A stretch of DNA of 64,000 nt from Melieria omissa (lineage: Eukaryota; Arthropoda; Insecta; Diptera; Ulidiidae), in assembly GCA_963971225.1 (NCBI GenBank), contig OZ020269.1, positions 32,943,264-33,007,263 on the forward strand. The letters are read 5' to 3'. Shown one piece after another: positions 53,905-64,000 of this stretch. The notes below the pieces were generated by a model. That model worked only from the letters and a program-made list of their open reading frames with translations. It made no database searches and had not been told where the DNA came from. A program made the position numbers and the translations under genes. Positions within the stretch are counted from its first letter, which is position 1; every line of letters begins with the position of its first letter.

Positions 53905-56900
53905 ATATTGCAAAGGGTTTGCTTGTCGCATTCACTTTTGGTGTTATTGACTTTGAAAGCCAACAATGCGGTTTTATATTGGCAAAAGTTCATATGTCTA
54001 TGTATAAGTACGTATGTGTGTGTGTGTGTATGTTTGTTGTTTGCAAATGTTAAATGACTGCGTAGCATTATTTGAAATTAGCATCGCTTTTAGGCATAAA
54101 CAATGTGAAAACTAAATGACAATGCACAATTGGTATGATTACAACTGACTAACTGTCGGCTGGTGGGTGAAGCGTCGGCGCACCTCAGACTGCAATACGT
54201 GGGTGTTTATGTATGTGTGGGTGTGTGTGGGTGCGCAAATGTCAGGAATACTTGTACACTGGATTTGAATTGATTTGATAACTTGTAAATAAATAAATGT
54301 AATTAATTGGCAGTGACACGACGACGTTGACACGTGAGCGCAGCACGCTGAATTATTGGTTGTGATTAAATGCCATTTGTGCACTGCGGTTGAGAGTGTT
54401 TTTGTTTTACAGGTTTACATCGAAAGTGACTGGTCGCAGTGAATTTAAATTGGGCTTGTTTTTACGATTTTTCAAGGTTAGGTCTTTGAGATTTCAGTTG
54501 GTTGCTATTAAAAGGTGGTGAAGAAAATACAGTAAATGTTAGATTGATGCCTCAAAAACAACTACATTCTACATTCCTCTCAATGAGCAATGATGCAACA
54601 ATATTCCAAGCTGATAAATTCATTGCTAAAAGACGTTCAAGTGAATCAAGTTCAAGTGAATCATGTTCAATATACTTTAGGTGACCCACTGATGTTCAAA
54701 GCAATGGATAGCTAACCTTGTACAGTAAAAACACTTCCAAAGTTTTGTAGAAAAATCAATATCTTAAGAATCGAAAACTGAAAACTGGTTCGCGTGAACT
54801 GGTGAAGCAATTAACTAAATGAGTCAACGAACACAACACAATTTAAAAACAAGTTTAATGACAGTATTCGATTAATCAGTATTCGATTTAATTGAGTGAG
54901 TAAAACAGTGAGTCTTATCGCACTTCCCTACAACAACAAAGTATGCATTGAGTATGCATTGAAGATCTTCAGCAAAGTTTGACAAAATACAGATATGTTA
55001 CAACAAAGTGGGACCCAACAGAGCGTAACAAATCGAGTCGTTGTTGGTGTTGCAACGATAACAAAAGATATAAAAGGTTTGAGAAGAACCTTTCGGTTGA
55101 GAGAGTCGAAAGTTCTTGAAAAAAATTGGGTCTGTAAACAAAAAATTTGCCCGTTTAGTGGGTTTCGATTTAAAATAGAAAAGGGGCAGATATTGCGTGC
55201 AAAGTAGGGATTTCAAAGAGTTTTGTGAAAAAAATTTAAAAGAAAAAAATTAAAAGAAAGAAAGTTCCAAACATAAGCAATCATAGGGAAACATAGAACC
55301 AGGAAACTCTATGAACAATGTCAAAACATTTGAGTAGACGACGGGACAGGAGTTTGTCTGGACCGCACTTTTACATAACAACGACTGAAGGAGTTGTGGG
55401 TTGTTGCCAGATACCTGAAATGACTTTAGGAGAAAGTCTTAAAAAAGCTGAAATTTTTTTCCCAAGAATTTAAAAAATTTAAAATAATCTACGTGAAAAC
55501 AGTACATTTTCTTGAACCAGCAAAAATACAGTCTCGGCCAATGATTGTCCGAAACAATGGTTTCCGCATTTATAACTGAATTCTCTTGCTGCCAAATGGC
55601 AAATCGTTTGTCTGACACAGTAATTTCCATTGCAGTCGAGTGCATGGAAAGTCAGACGCATTCTGTCCGTTTGACGGAAACACACAGCTGCAGCTTGAGG
55701 CCTACGTGACTGGCAACACATCGTCCAAAGTTGGCAGGAAAAAGGCGCAGTCGTCAAGTGGTGTACAGCAGTCTAAACGTTGTCTAAGCGCATTGCAAGC
55801 CTCTCTTGCAACAACGTCAATAATAAAACAATAACAACAACAAATCGGCACAGCGCATTTGCCATGCAGAACTGGCTTGAAACGTTCAACGACTTCGCCG
55901 CCCAGCAGGTGGCCGGCCGCTTTGACGGCTCGTTGGCTGCTGGCTGTGAATGTGTGTGCCAAGTTGCCATTTTATTGTTGTTCTTATTGTTGTTGTTCTA
56001 CGGCTTTTGAATGCAATTATGGCATGAATGGGATTGTAGCTTTGATTGCGAGGCGACGGAAGCACACCGGACACGGACACAGACACGCACACAGCACTGA
56101 ACGTTTGCATGTTTTTTTTTTTTCGTTTGGTTTCTTTCAATTGAACGTTCTATTGTGTTTTGTTGGTTGTTTGCGGTGCGATTGAAACAATTGCATAAAT
56201 GTGTCTTAAAGTGCTAATTAATTGCGGCAATTATAGTCGCGTGCGTATTGCTTTGCGCTCATTGTGATGTCGGCGCATGTCAAGTCGTTTGTTTTTGGCA
56301 GACTTTTGCAACCGACGGCCCACCGTGCGAATTGTCAGAACGTTTCATAAGCCAGCACCTGATGTCGACCGGACGGAACGTGATCGGTTCGCGAATGAAA
56401 TTATGTGTCGACACAACGACAGCGGAAATTCGCTTAGGAAGTGGATTGGGCCTTCGCTACGCGTACGCTGACGGTGATTTATGTACGTTATGCTTGAAAT
56501 AAAGTTCACTAACTTTAGTTCGAAATTAATAAATTACAACATTGAGCGAAATTGTCACGTGCTGGTCACTTCCTCATAGTTGTGGATCATTTGAGGTCGT
56601 CGATATGAACAACTCGCCGAAACTCGTCTAAGGGTTTTGGGTTTCTTCCTCATTGCGTTTTGACGACGAAACTCAAGGAAAACGATTTGACTTTTTGGAA
56701 AACACATCAATATGCAAATTGCTATTCTGCAGAGACTAAAAACGTGTTTTAGGCTCGAAAAGCTATTTCAATGTTTGATAATTTAAAAATGCAAATTGTG
56801 CTGCATGATGTTTTTTTCATGAATATTGAATGTTAGTTTGAATTGACCAATGAACTACACTGAACTATTCTATTCGATTATTTTAGCTGGTTTATATTTC

Positions 56901-57997
56901 AAGTCATCACTAATCCGTCAGGCAGCCACAATGAGCACGAAAAAATCAATGCGTCAATTAATTACGAGTGAATTTTGTTGGTGCTGTAAATTATTTGATC
57001 ACTTTCAAGTTCATAGTCGGCAAATATTTTCGAGTGTGAGCAAATAAGGCATCTGAACACGTTTCCGCTTTTATGGCTCTTGTTGTTTTTTTTTTTTTTG
57101 TTTTAGCCGCATTTACCATGACGCAGTTTCATTCAAAGACCAATTCGGGCAAAATGAAGTAGCCGGGAAAGTTAAAAATAAACAAAGTGCCGTGAGTCAA
57201 CAAAACACGCATTTGAATTAGTTTACGACGCAACCGAGTGCGAGTACCCGGTGCGGCGATGTCGCGCATGCGCCGTGATTCATTTTGCCTTGTTGTTTCG
57301 GGTTGACGCCGGCCATTTGAAAATAAGACAAACGACTAGCGAATTCAAGTGTTTTTACGAGGCGAGTAGAGCAAACACGTTGCGAGAGTGTGTAAAGTTC
57401 CACTTGCTAAATGCTGTCAAAGCATAGGATTCAATTTGCACTCGTGCGCCGTACACAAGTGTACGCTTCTACACACTCAGTACGCTCCTACATACATACA
57501 TATGTACATACAATGTATGTGATATTATTATCTAACAATTACATATGTACTGTTCACTACAGTATGTACACCAAGCACACAGATTGTGTGTGTGGGTTTT
57601 GGCTTTTTTTGTACTCTGCTCTGCTGTCTGAAGACGTTGGCCTGTTGACCAAAATCATTTACATCTTTGCAATAGATTTGCTGTGGTTATGTAGTAATTT
57701 GCAAATGGCATTTGCTGTTGTTGTTGTTGCTGTTGGTTTTTGATGTTTTTCTCCAAATAACAAATGTAGGCAAACTCTTATTAGGGTTAGTTAACATGTA
57801 CGGTAAATATCTGTTCATGTGTACTCTTCAAATTGTGGAGTACTGAGAAATTTACATTATAAAGAAAAACAAAAACGTGATGCTTGAGAGTTTTTAGTGA
57901 AATTTTGATAATACATAAGAGAACCTGAAGTAGGACTTGAAAGAACTGGTTATAGTAAAATGTAAATGCTTGAAATTACAATTTCATTTCATTTTAA
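53905..57997. other. Intergenic stretch without a supported gene
   Basis: GT-rich tract near 54010-54030. 55640-55960 and 56260-56480 are GC-richer and have open frames on both strands but no matched splice sites. TACATACATATGTACATAC-type tracts lie near 57490-57520. Promoters or short exons could be hidden here. Confidence 0.35.
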
Positions 57998-59620
57998 TTG
58001 ATTTTATTTTATTTTATTTTATTTTATTTTATTTTATTTTATTTTATTTTATTTTATTTTATTTATTATGTTTTTTTTATTATTTGACTATAATTTAAAT
58101 TAAATGTAAAGTTTTTTTATTTTAATTAAATTCTTTTGGACTTGATTTCCTTTAGTTTAATTAGTTGTAGTTTAAATTTAACTAGAATTAATTTTTGGTA
58201 CATTTGAATATGTTTCGAATTTTATTTACTTATTATTTTTATTTTTTAATTATTTTTGGACTTAAATTTTATTATAATTTTATTAGAATTTTGTTTAAAA
58301 TTTATCAAATTTTGATTAGAGATTGATTTGTCTTTACTTGATTTGAATTTAATTGGAATTTAGTTTGAATTTAGTTTAAATTTGATTTTAATTTAAGGTG
58401 TACTTGATTCAAATTTATATTATTTTGATCGAATTTTATTGAATTTAATTGAATTTGATTTAAACTCGATCTAAATTGAATCTAAATTTAATTTGAATTT
58501 GATCTGATTTTTATTTGAACTATTTTTTTTTAAATCGGTTTCAATTTGATTTGAATTTGATTTGAATTTAATTTGAATTTGATTCAAATTTGATTTGAAT
58601 TTGATATGAATTGGCTTTGAATTTGATTTGACTTTTATTTAAATTTTATTTGAATCTTAATTTGATTTGTATTTGCTTTGAATGTGATTTAAATTTGATT
58701 TGAATTTTATTTAAAACCGGTTTGAATTTGTTTTGCATTTTATTTAAATTTGATTTGAATTTAAATTGGTTTTTATTTTAATTTAATTTTAAATTCAATT
58801 TGAATTTTTTTGAATTTGTTGATAATTTAATTTGATTTTGATTTAAATTCAGTCTAAATTCTATTTGCATTTGATTTGAGTTTCATTTGAATTTAATTAA
58901 AATTAAATTTAAATTAGATTTAAAGTTGACTTTAATTTGAAAGTTTTTTTCATACTCAATCTAAATTTGATTTAATTGCTTTGCTTTGATTTTTTGCTTT
59001 AATTTGCTTTGAATAATAATTGATTTTAATTAAATTTAAATATAATAAGATTTGAATTTGATTTTGTTTTGAATTTGTTATGATTCGAATTGTATTTGAT
59101 TTGAATTTTAGTTAAATTTATTTAAAATTGTATTTAAAGTAGATTTGAATATAAAATTAATTTGATTTTGATTTAATTAAAAATTAATAAAAACTTTAAT
59201 TAAAAATTAATTTAAATTAGATCGGATTTTGCATTTTATTTGAATTTGAGTTTACTTGACTAAGATTTGAATTTAGTTTGAATGAATTTAGTTGTAAATT
59301 AAATTAAAATTTGATTTCAGCTTAAACATTAACTAAAATAATTTTAAATAAGATTTGAATTTGATTTGGATTTGTGAATTTAATTTGATTTTGATTTGAA
59401 ATTTATTTGAATTCAGTCAGATTTAGATTGGAATTTAGTTTGAATTTGATACAAATATAATTTAAAATGGATTTGAATTTGATTTCTACTTGATTTGAAC
59501 TTGAAGTTGATTTTAGTTTAAATTGAATTTTATTTGAATCAGATTTAATTTGAGTTTACTTGATTAAATGTCATTTGAATTTAGTAAAAACTTTGCTGAA
59601 GGTTTGAATTTTACACAAAT
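57998..59620. repeat. (ATTTT)n followed by degenerate TTTGAATTTGAT array
   Basis: Twelve perfect ATTTT units at 58001-58060 open a 1.6-kb array of 6-bp steps (TTTGAA, TTTGAT, TTTAAT) that read as TTTGAATTTGAT dimers with heavy drift. It is not coding. Confidence 0.9.
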
Positions 59621-59829
59621 TTTATTTGTATATGTTTCAAATTTCGAACCTTAGTTTGAATTGACTTAGTTTTATTCGAAACTTATTTAACGACGACTCT
59701 TTCAGCAAACATCTGGAGATCTTGCACTTATTCTTAATTATATTCAGGTGACATGTGTCTAGAAGTTATTATAAAAAATTAAGAATATGACTTGAATCAA
59801 CACTGACTTGTGAATTATATCTCATTTGA

Positions 59830-60130
59830 GTTATTACTTTCAAAAAGTTTGAAGACAAACAACCCATTAAATCATGTTTTTTGATGCAATCTTAAAATAA
59901 AAACTTTAACTTCTTCTTGTCCACATCAGATTTTGATTATTGAAAAACAAAAATACCAAAAAACATCGAATTGTTTTAAATTTGAAATATCTTGAAATTT
60001 AAACAGAATATCCCCATTAAATTTACGTCCCTTCACAAAACATCTAAACCCATTTTCGACCAAATGTTGGTTTTCATAGAACTGAAAAAAACCTGTTGAA
60101 TTATTTCTAATTTGGAGTAAACACAGTGAA
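59830..60130. repeat. Probable copies of the 42-47-kb satellite-like repeat
   Basis: Blocks such as CATTAAATCATGTTTTTTGATG, TGAAAAAAACCTGTTGAATTATTT and AACCCATTTTCGACC echo the units of the 41.8-47-kb array. Two diverged units seem present. Confidence 0.4.
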
Positions 60131-60731
60131 AGTAGTGAAACAATTTTGCCAGTAATTACTTTTTTCCAATAATGTTTTTGTTTTGTTTGGGTTAATTTTG
60201 CTTTTCACCGAAGACTTCACGGTCCGGTGAGTCGTGAACAAATGTGTACGGCCAACACAACTAAAAAGCAATTTAAAAGCACTTTTCCCGCATGTCGACA
60301 ACGGCGCCGATGCTGGCAAAAATCTCTTTACAAATTCAGCCAATAATTGCGAAACTAATAATTCCCAAGCGACAGAGCCACCAGCTCCATCACTCACATC
60401 GATTGCATTTCTATTGGTAAAAGCCAACAGAAACAAACACGACAGAAACAAACTTTATTAGTTGTTTTCAATAGTTGCGTGTTTGCCTGGGCGGCACAAG
60501 AAACCCGAAGGCGAAAAACTTTCCGAACAACTTTCGAGACGAATCACCACTCAACTGCCACAAAGTGAATGACATTTTCGAGTTGTGGTGACCGCATTGC
60601 ACGAACAAGGAAAACTGTCAATAAAACGCAAACGCACCAAAACGATTGGAAACACAAATAAATCCGAGCACAACAAATCGAAATTGAATAAAATTAAATT
60701 AGGGGAAAAATGGCATCGACGACTGACGTAC

Positions 60732-60761
60732 CTTATCGATCTGACTGCGCATGTTGAACAT
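60732..60761 (-). CDS. First coding exon (10 codons) of an unidentified gene
   Basis: ATG at 60761 opens MFNMRSQIDK and runs into a consensus donor AAG|GTACGT in phase 0. It is the first in-frame ATG of the leader exon that begins at the Inr+DPE promoter near 61182. The frame is open for 29 codons before the ATG, back to a TAG (through LLRFNWANE). So an internal exon with acceptor CCAGTCAG (from 60796) is an alternative reading. Downstream exons were not found. Product unknown. Confidence 0.5.
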
Positions 60762-61182
60762 TTCGTTGGCCCAGTTAAAGCGGAGCAGGCGGGTTCCTGA
60801 CTGGCAGTGCACACGAGAATTCGAGAAATGGTTCGAGCTCGATGGTTGAGTCTACAACTAAAGCTGATTTGTTTGGTTTTAGGAACTGTACGAGTGTATC
60901 ATTGAGTTGGCCAATAATGTGTCAATGTCTCTAACAACTGTTGAACCACTGCAGTTGCATTTATTTTTTGTTTGTTTCTATTCACAAATGCTTTAAGATT
61001 CACTGATTTTCCAGTGTAACGAACAACCGATGTTAGGATGTAATTGCAAAAATGCCAACTGAACGAAAACGCCCGAAAGGTAATAACGTGTGGGAGGCGA
61101 ATTGTTGTAAGTTCAACTACAAATATCTACCACACGCAAACGCCGGCGAGCGACCGTGTCGGCTTAAATTGAATTCGCAACT
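60762..61182 (-). other. 421-nt 5' UTR with two short uORFs
   Basis: From the predicted start site the leader contains two upstream ATGs, each opening a very short frame (9 and 7 codons: MQLQWFNSC and MIHSYSS), both closed before the main ATG. These would be expected to dampen translation. Confidence 0.5.
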
Positions 61183-61184
61183 GA
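61151..61184 (-). promoter_or_regulatory. Core promoter: initiator TCAGTT plus DPE GGTCG
   Basis: On the minus strand TCAGTT (61184-61179) sets +1 at 61182, and GGTCG lies at exactly +28 to +32 (61155-61151). Both match the Drosophila Inr (TCAKTY) and DPE (RGWYV) consensus at the required spacing. No TATA box is seen, as expected for a DPE promoter. Confidence 0.65.
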
Positions 61185-61189
61185 ATACG

Positions 61190-61939
61190 GAACGCGCTTG
61201 CCTTACGCTCAAATAAGCCGAAATACACTAATGGCAACAGTCCAGCAAACGGCCAACAACTGACGCAGCCGGCAGTAACAAATCGTGGCTAACCAGTCTC
61301 AGCGCCGATCATCTGCCGCCTGCCTGCCTACTCGTAGCTGTCCGGGCCTCTGTGCGCCAGTCAGTCAGCCAGCCAGCCAGCCAGCCGTTGGAAGACATTT
61401 TCATAGCCCACCAGACGCGTTTGAGATTTCGCTTCGCACTCAACAGATGTTGACTACGGCTGACTGCGGCCAAGTACAGCAAAATTTCAAGTCAGACGTC
61501 ATCGAACATTCAGCGAATGCGGACGTGAGTACTTGAAGTTGCACGAGTACTGGCGCATTTAACCCATTTGCGAACGCTGTGTGCTGCGAACGACAGTTGA
61601 CCAGAGTTTGTTATGAGAAGGTTTGACATTTCGTTCACTCTTTGCGGAGTTGAATTTAACCATTAAATGCCTAAATAAACCTCGACATGAACCTCGACAC
61701 AACTATTGAAACCACAACTGAATCCAAGGCCTTGTTGCTGTTATTTAATAGACATTTGTCTAAGCAGATCAGCACTGATACCAGCGAATGGTTGCGGCCC
61801 TGAGAGAGCATACATTTAGAGCAGTGATGGGCACTGAATCAGAGGGTGTCAAGGAAATCTGTGTGCAAATTTTGTAATCATTCGCTATCGTTGATTATAT
61901 GGACCGCTTGGCAGCTTTACAAGCGCACATTCCCCTTCA
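61190..61939. other. Upstream region of the 61-kb promoter
   Basis: GC-richer at 61250-61530 with a CAGC/CAGT repeat (61355-61386). An 83-codon frame on plus has no gene support. Probably regulatory or simple sequence. Confidence 0.35.
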
Positions 61940-62340
61940 AACAAAGCCCTTCCCTGCCGCTAAATGAGATCTCTGAGATCTCACACGTGCACGTTTGCTG
62001 GCAAAGATACAGAGAAAAATTGTATGGCCAACGAGCTGGTAAGAGCAGCTTATGAAGCTTCAATGCCTTGAAGAAGTTCGAAGGGTGTACACCTTCACAG
62101 AGCAAACGCCAGGTGGCTTCATGGTAGAAATATGCAAACAGATACAATAGACAAATGTGGCCCTCGACCGACCAGAACAGATCAAGGGAGCTGATCCTAC
62201 TATTAATCGCAATCATAACTGGGCAATGATCCATTGGCCAATAAGCCAAAAGACTGGGTTACTGCGAGGAAACTGTTGTGCACCTAACGGATCTTGAAAA
62301 GACGTATCCAAGCCGTATCGATACAATTGTTAAAGCTACC
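61940..62340 (+). pseudogene. LINE RNase H and tail remnant, frameshifted
   Basis: The text resembling MANELVRAAYEAS (62019 on) matches the end of LINE RNase H. After a frame change, MWPSTDQNRSRELILLLIAI followed by ITGQ, a stop, SIGQ and then CEETVVHL correspond to the GHWPIG and EETVHH blocks of the 40.6-kb copy. Several stops show old decay. Limits are approximate. Confidence 0.65.
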
Positions 62341-62344
62341 AGGT

Positions 62345-63036
62345 AGTTTAATTTCATAAAATATTTAAAATTTATGTAAATAATATATAGATATGAATAA
62401 TATACATAAATATATTTAAAAATGTATATATATAATAAATATATATACATAACCTATATGACTGATAATAAAATACACCCCAATTAATAAAAATCGAATA
62501 AAAAATTCAAGCAATTTCAAAATATGATTCACTACATTACATCACCTCCTTTATTTATAAGTGTAAACGTAAAGCAAAAACAACGACAATTCTTTGAGCA
62601 AAAAATATATAACACAGCATGTAAGTTTTATTTCATAAGAGAAAATAGAACTCAAAACCAGGGACCGTTAAAATTATAAGCTAAATATAAAAATCAAAAT
62701 ATAATTTTTTTCGATTTTTACTTTACGCTCACCGAATAAAAATTATTTGTTGATTTTTTTTTTGATCAGACAATAAAATTTACTTGTTGAGTTTTATTTT
62801 TTGAGGGAATTCACCAAAACAAATTTGTGCACTCTAGATCTCGCTCGCTATATTGGTTCCATTATTCGTTACGGAAAAAAGAAATCACTGGGTGGGTATC
62901 GGGAGAAATCGCATTCTTGCATTCTTTCCTTTATAAAAAAAGTATATAATTCATAGTAGAATTTTTATTTCATGCGCCAAAAGTATTACTCAGAAAATAA
63001 TTTTCAGAATACAATTTCAAAAATTGAACTGATAGT
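62345..63036. other. AT-rich intergenic DNA
   Basis: TATA/ATAAATATA tracts at 62380-62450. Nothing else was recognised. Confidence 0.5.
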
Positions 63037-63039
63037 ATA

Positions 63040-63640
63040 GGGTGTTTTTTTTAGAGGTTTGTTTTTCGAATAGAGATAAAACTGGCATTTTGTGGTCAAA
63101 TCTGGCGACTCTAATGTCATTTATGTTCAGTTTGGTTTGCCATTTCATCATGAACAGGTTGACAAAAGAACAACGCTTGCAAATCGTGCAAATTTATTTC
63201 GAAAATAATGGTTCAGTTCGCGAAGTTTACCGCAAGCTCCGTCCATTTTATGGTCGACATCGTCCATCAGAGCAATTAATTCGGTTAACCATGGGTCGTT
63301 TTCGCACTACGTTTACTCTATGTGATAATACGCATCCGCAGAGACGTCGAACAGTGCGCACCGAAGAAACAATTGCCGCTGTAGAGCAAAATGTTGAAGA
63401 GGACCCGAATGAATCGATTCGCCACCGTGCACAGCAATTGGAGCTTTGTCCATCAACTGAAAATTGGACCTGTAGAATTGGCTTTATTCGAGCCAGCCGC
63501 GGCGGCCACATGCCCGAAATCATATTTAAACATTAATGGCATAAAATTATCCTTCCAATAAAGCCAAATTGATGGACATTAAAACGATTTTCTTGTGTTT
63601 TATTTCAATTCGAAGTTCTATACCTCTAAAAAAAACACCC
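63040..63640 (+). mobile_element. Tc1/mariner-type deletion derivative, about 600 bp
   Basis: Perfect 19-bp inverted ends (GGGTGTTTTTTTTAGAGGT, 63040-63058 and complement of 63622-63640) are bordered by TATA on both sides, so a TA target duplication is likely. It holds a shortened transposase frame. With intact ends it may still be mobile in trans. It ends about 340 bp upstream of a start codon. Confidence 0.85.
63150..63536 (+). pseudogene. Truncated Tc1-like transposase, 128 codons, central domain deleted
   Basis: MNRLTKEQRLQIV begins the N-terminal helix-turn-helix part (to about residue 100, with RRRTVRTEETIAAVEQ and a SIRHRAQQLEL block). The last residues RGGHMPEIIFKH are the usual C-terminus of such transposases. 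The whole DDE catalytic domain between them is missing. The frame stays open across the junction, so a DNA-binding-only peptide could be made; whether it is expressed is unknown. Confidence 0.8.
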
Positions 63641-63918
63641 TATATAAACAGAATCAATTCGTCGGCCGATTTTTACGCACCGAACGTACGCTGTCAAAAT
63701 TAAAACACACAGCAGTGCATGTGATTGCCCACAACGACGACGACTGCGATATTCGGCCGACGACCGGTCGTCCGACGATAGAACAAATTCTTATTTTGTT
63801 GCAGTCGTCCTACGAACCAATCAGCTGTGCAGCTGTCAGAGGTAAACATCGAAAATATAAACAAACGAAAATGTCTGCAAAAATTTTGCGATTTGTGCTT
63901 CTTTAAGGTTGCAAAGTT
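63641..63918 (+). promoter_or_regulatory. Promoter and leader exon of the right-edge gene
   Basis: The stretch is GC-richer. CAGCTGTGCAGCTGTCA (63821-63837) has two E-box-like CAGCTG motifs, and a leader with a 12-codon uORF follows. The exon ends AAGTT|GTAAGTGC, a strong donor at 63919. The exact start site was not fixed; no TATA or Inr+DPE pair is evident, as in many housekeeping genes. Confidence 0.5.
63871..63906 (+). other. 12-codon uORF or alternative start
   Basis: ATG in the context AACGAAAATG gives MSAKILRFVLL and stops before the donor. It lies upstream of the main start, so it probably limits translation. Confidence 0.4.
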
Positions 63919-63977
63919 GTAAGTGCTTCAAATTTTAATAAAAAATTGTGCCAAATAATCAATTTCGTATATTTTAG
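63919..63977 (+). other. 59-bp intron in the 5' UTR
   Basis: GTAAGTGC donor, AT-rich body and TATATTTTAG acceptor; the length is typical for fly short introns. Confidence 0.6.
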
Positions 63978-63980
63978 AAA

Positions 63981-64000
63981 ATGGACAAGACGGAGCTGCT
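63981..64000 (+). CDS. Start of a gene running off the window (MDKTELL...)
   Basis: ATG lies three bases after the splice acceptor (TTTTAG|AAAATGG, good fly context) and opens MDKTELL. Only 20 bases are inside the window, so the product cannot be named. Confidence 0.55.

Noticed and set aside
60732..60814. Internal exon reading TRLLRFNWANEMFNMRSQIDK with acceptor near 60797
   Set aside because: Possible, but the Inr+DPE promoter upstream and the first in-frame ATG favour a first exon; retained only as an alternative.
63871..63906. ATG at 63871 as the main start of the right-edge gene
   Set aside because: Its frame stops after 11 residues, before the donor.

Overview
The window looks like nuclear, gene-poor euchromatin from a higher dipteran. 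It is AT-rich, has phase-matched GT-AG introns (one only 59 bp), CAA-rich 5' leaders, a Drosophila-type Inr+DPE core promoter, and transposons usual in flies: mariner, Tc1-like, BEL/Pao, I/R1-type and Jockey/CR1-type LINEs, and TTAA-flanked MITEs. An acalyptrate fly, possibly a tephritid, is the best guess, but this is inference without any database search. Nothing bacterial or plasmid-like is present.

Genes. Four host loci can be supported. (1) A minus-strand gene with three phase-0 coding exons (16205-16321, 11347-11589, 10924-11166) encodes a 200-residue predicted secreted protein with an Asn/His run; I do not recognise it. Its 4.6 kb intron carries a tRNA-derived SINE and a long CAGT-type simple repeat. 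(2) A minus-strand gene starts with a 9-codon exon at 31144-31170 behind a TATA-like box; later exons were not found. (3) A minus-strand gene has a good Inr+DPE promoter (start site near 61182), a 421-nt leader with two tiny uORFs and a 10-codon first coding exon at 60732-60761. (4) A plus-strand gene begins at the right edge: leader exon, 59-bp intron, start codon at 63981. A 75-codon reading frame at 39162-39389 and a signal-peptide-like 19-codon frame at 26242 are weaker candidates.

Mobile DNA dominates the rest. The clearest element is a BEL/Pao retrotransposon at 43332-46759: 338-bp LTRs that look identical, a TTATT target duplication, a primer-binding site matching the tRNA-Tyr 3' end, an intact gag frame and no pol. 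It and a 720-bp internally deleted mariner (42422-43141, perfect TIRs, TA duplication) both sit inside one degenerate satellite-like array (41825-47060, units of about 107-133 bp). A Tc1/mariner-type deletion derivative (63040-63640) sits about 340 bp upstream of the right-edge start codon. LINE 3' remnants occur near 1.9, 4.6, 29.6, 40.6 and 62.1 kb; the 40.6 kb copy has an 18-bp target duplication. TTAA-flanked MITEs fall into at least five TIR groups (18.9, 22.0, 22.8, 47.1 with an inverted relative at 37.7, and 53.3 kb). A 1.2-kb element with 58-bp inverted repeats lies at 31.7-32.9 kb.

Simple and satellite DNA includes a 151-bp-period minisatellite (26.5-27.2 kb), a 1.6-kb purine tract (34.5-36.1 kb), an 0.86-kb CAGT-type array (15.0-15.8 kb) and a 1.6-kb degenerate TTTGAATTTGAT-type array (58.0-59.6 kb). 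Long stretches between these hold no gene I can support. No known multi-gene system was found. The most original material is the secreted protein, the gag-only BEL element, the TTAA-MITE collection and the SINE.
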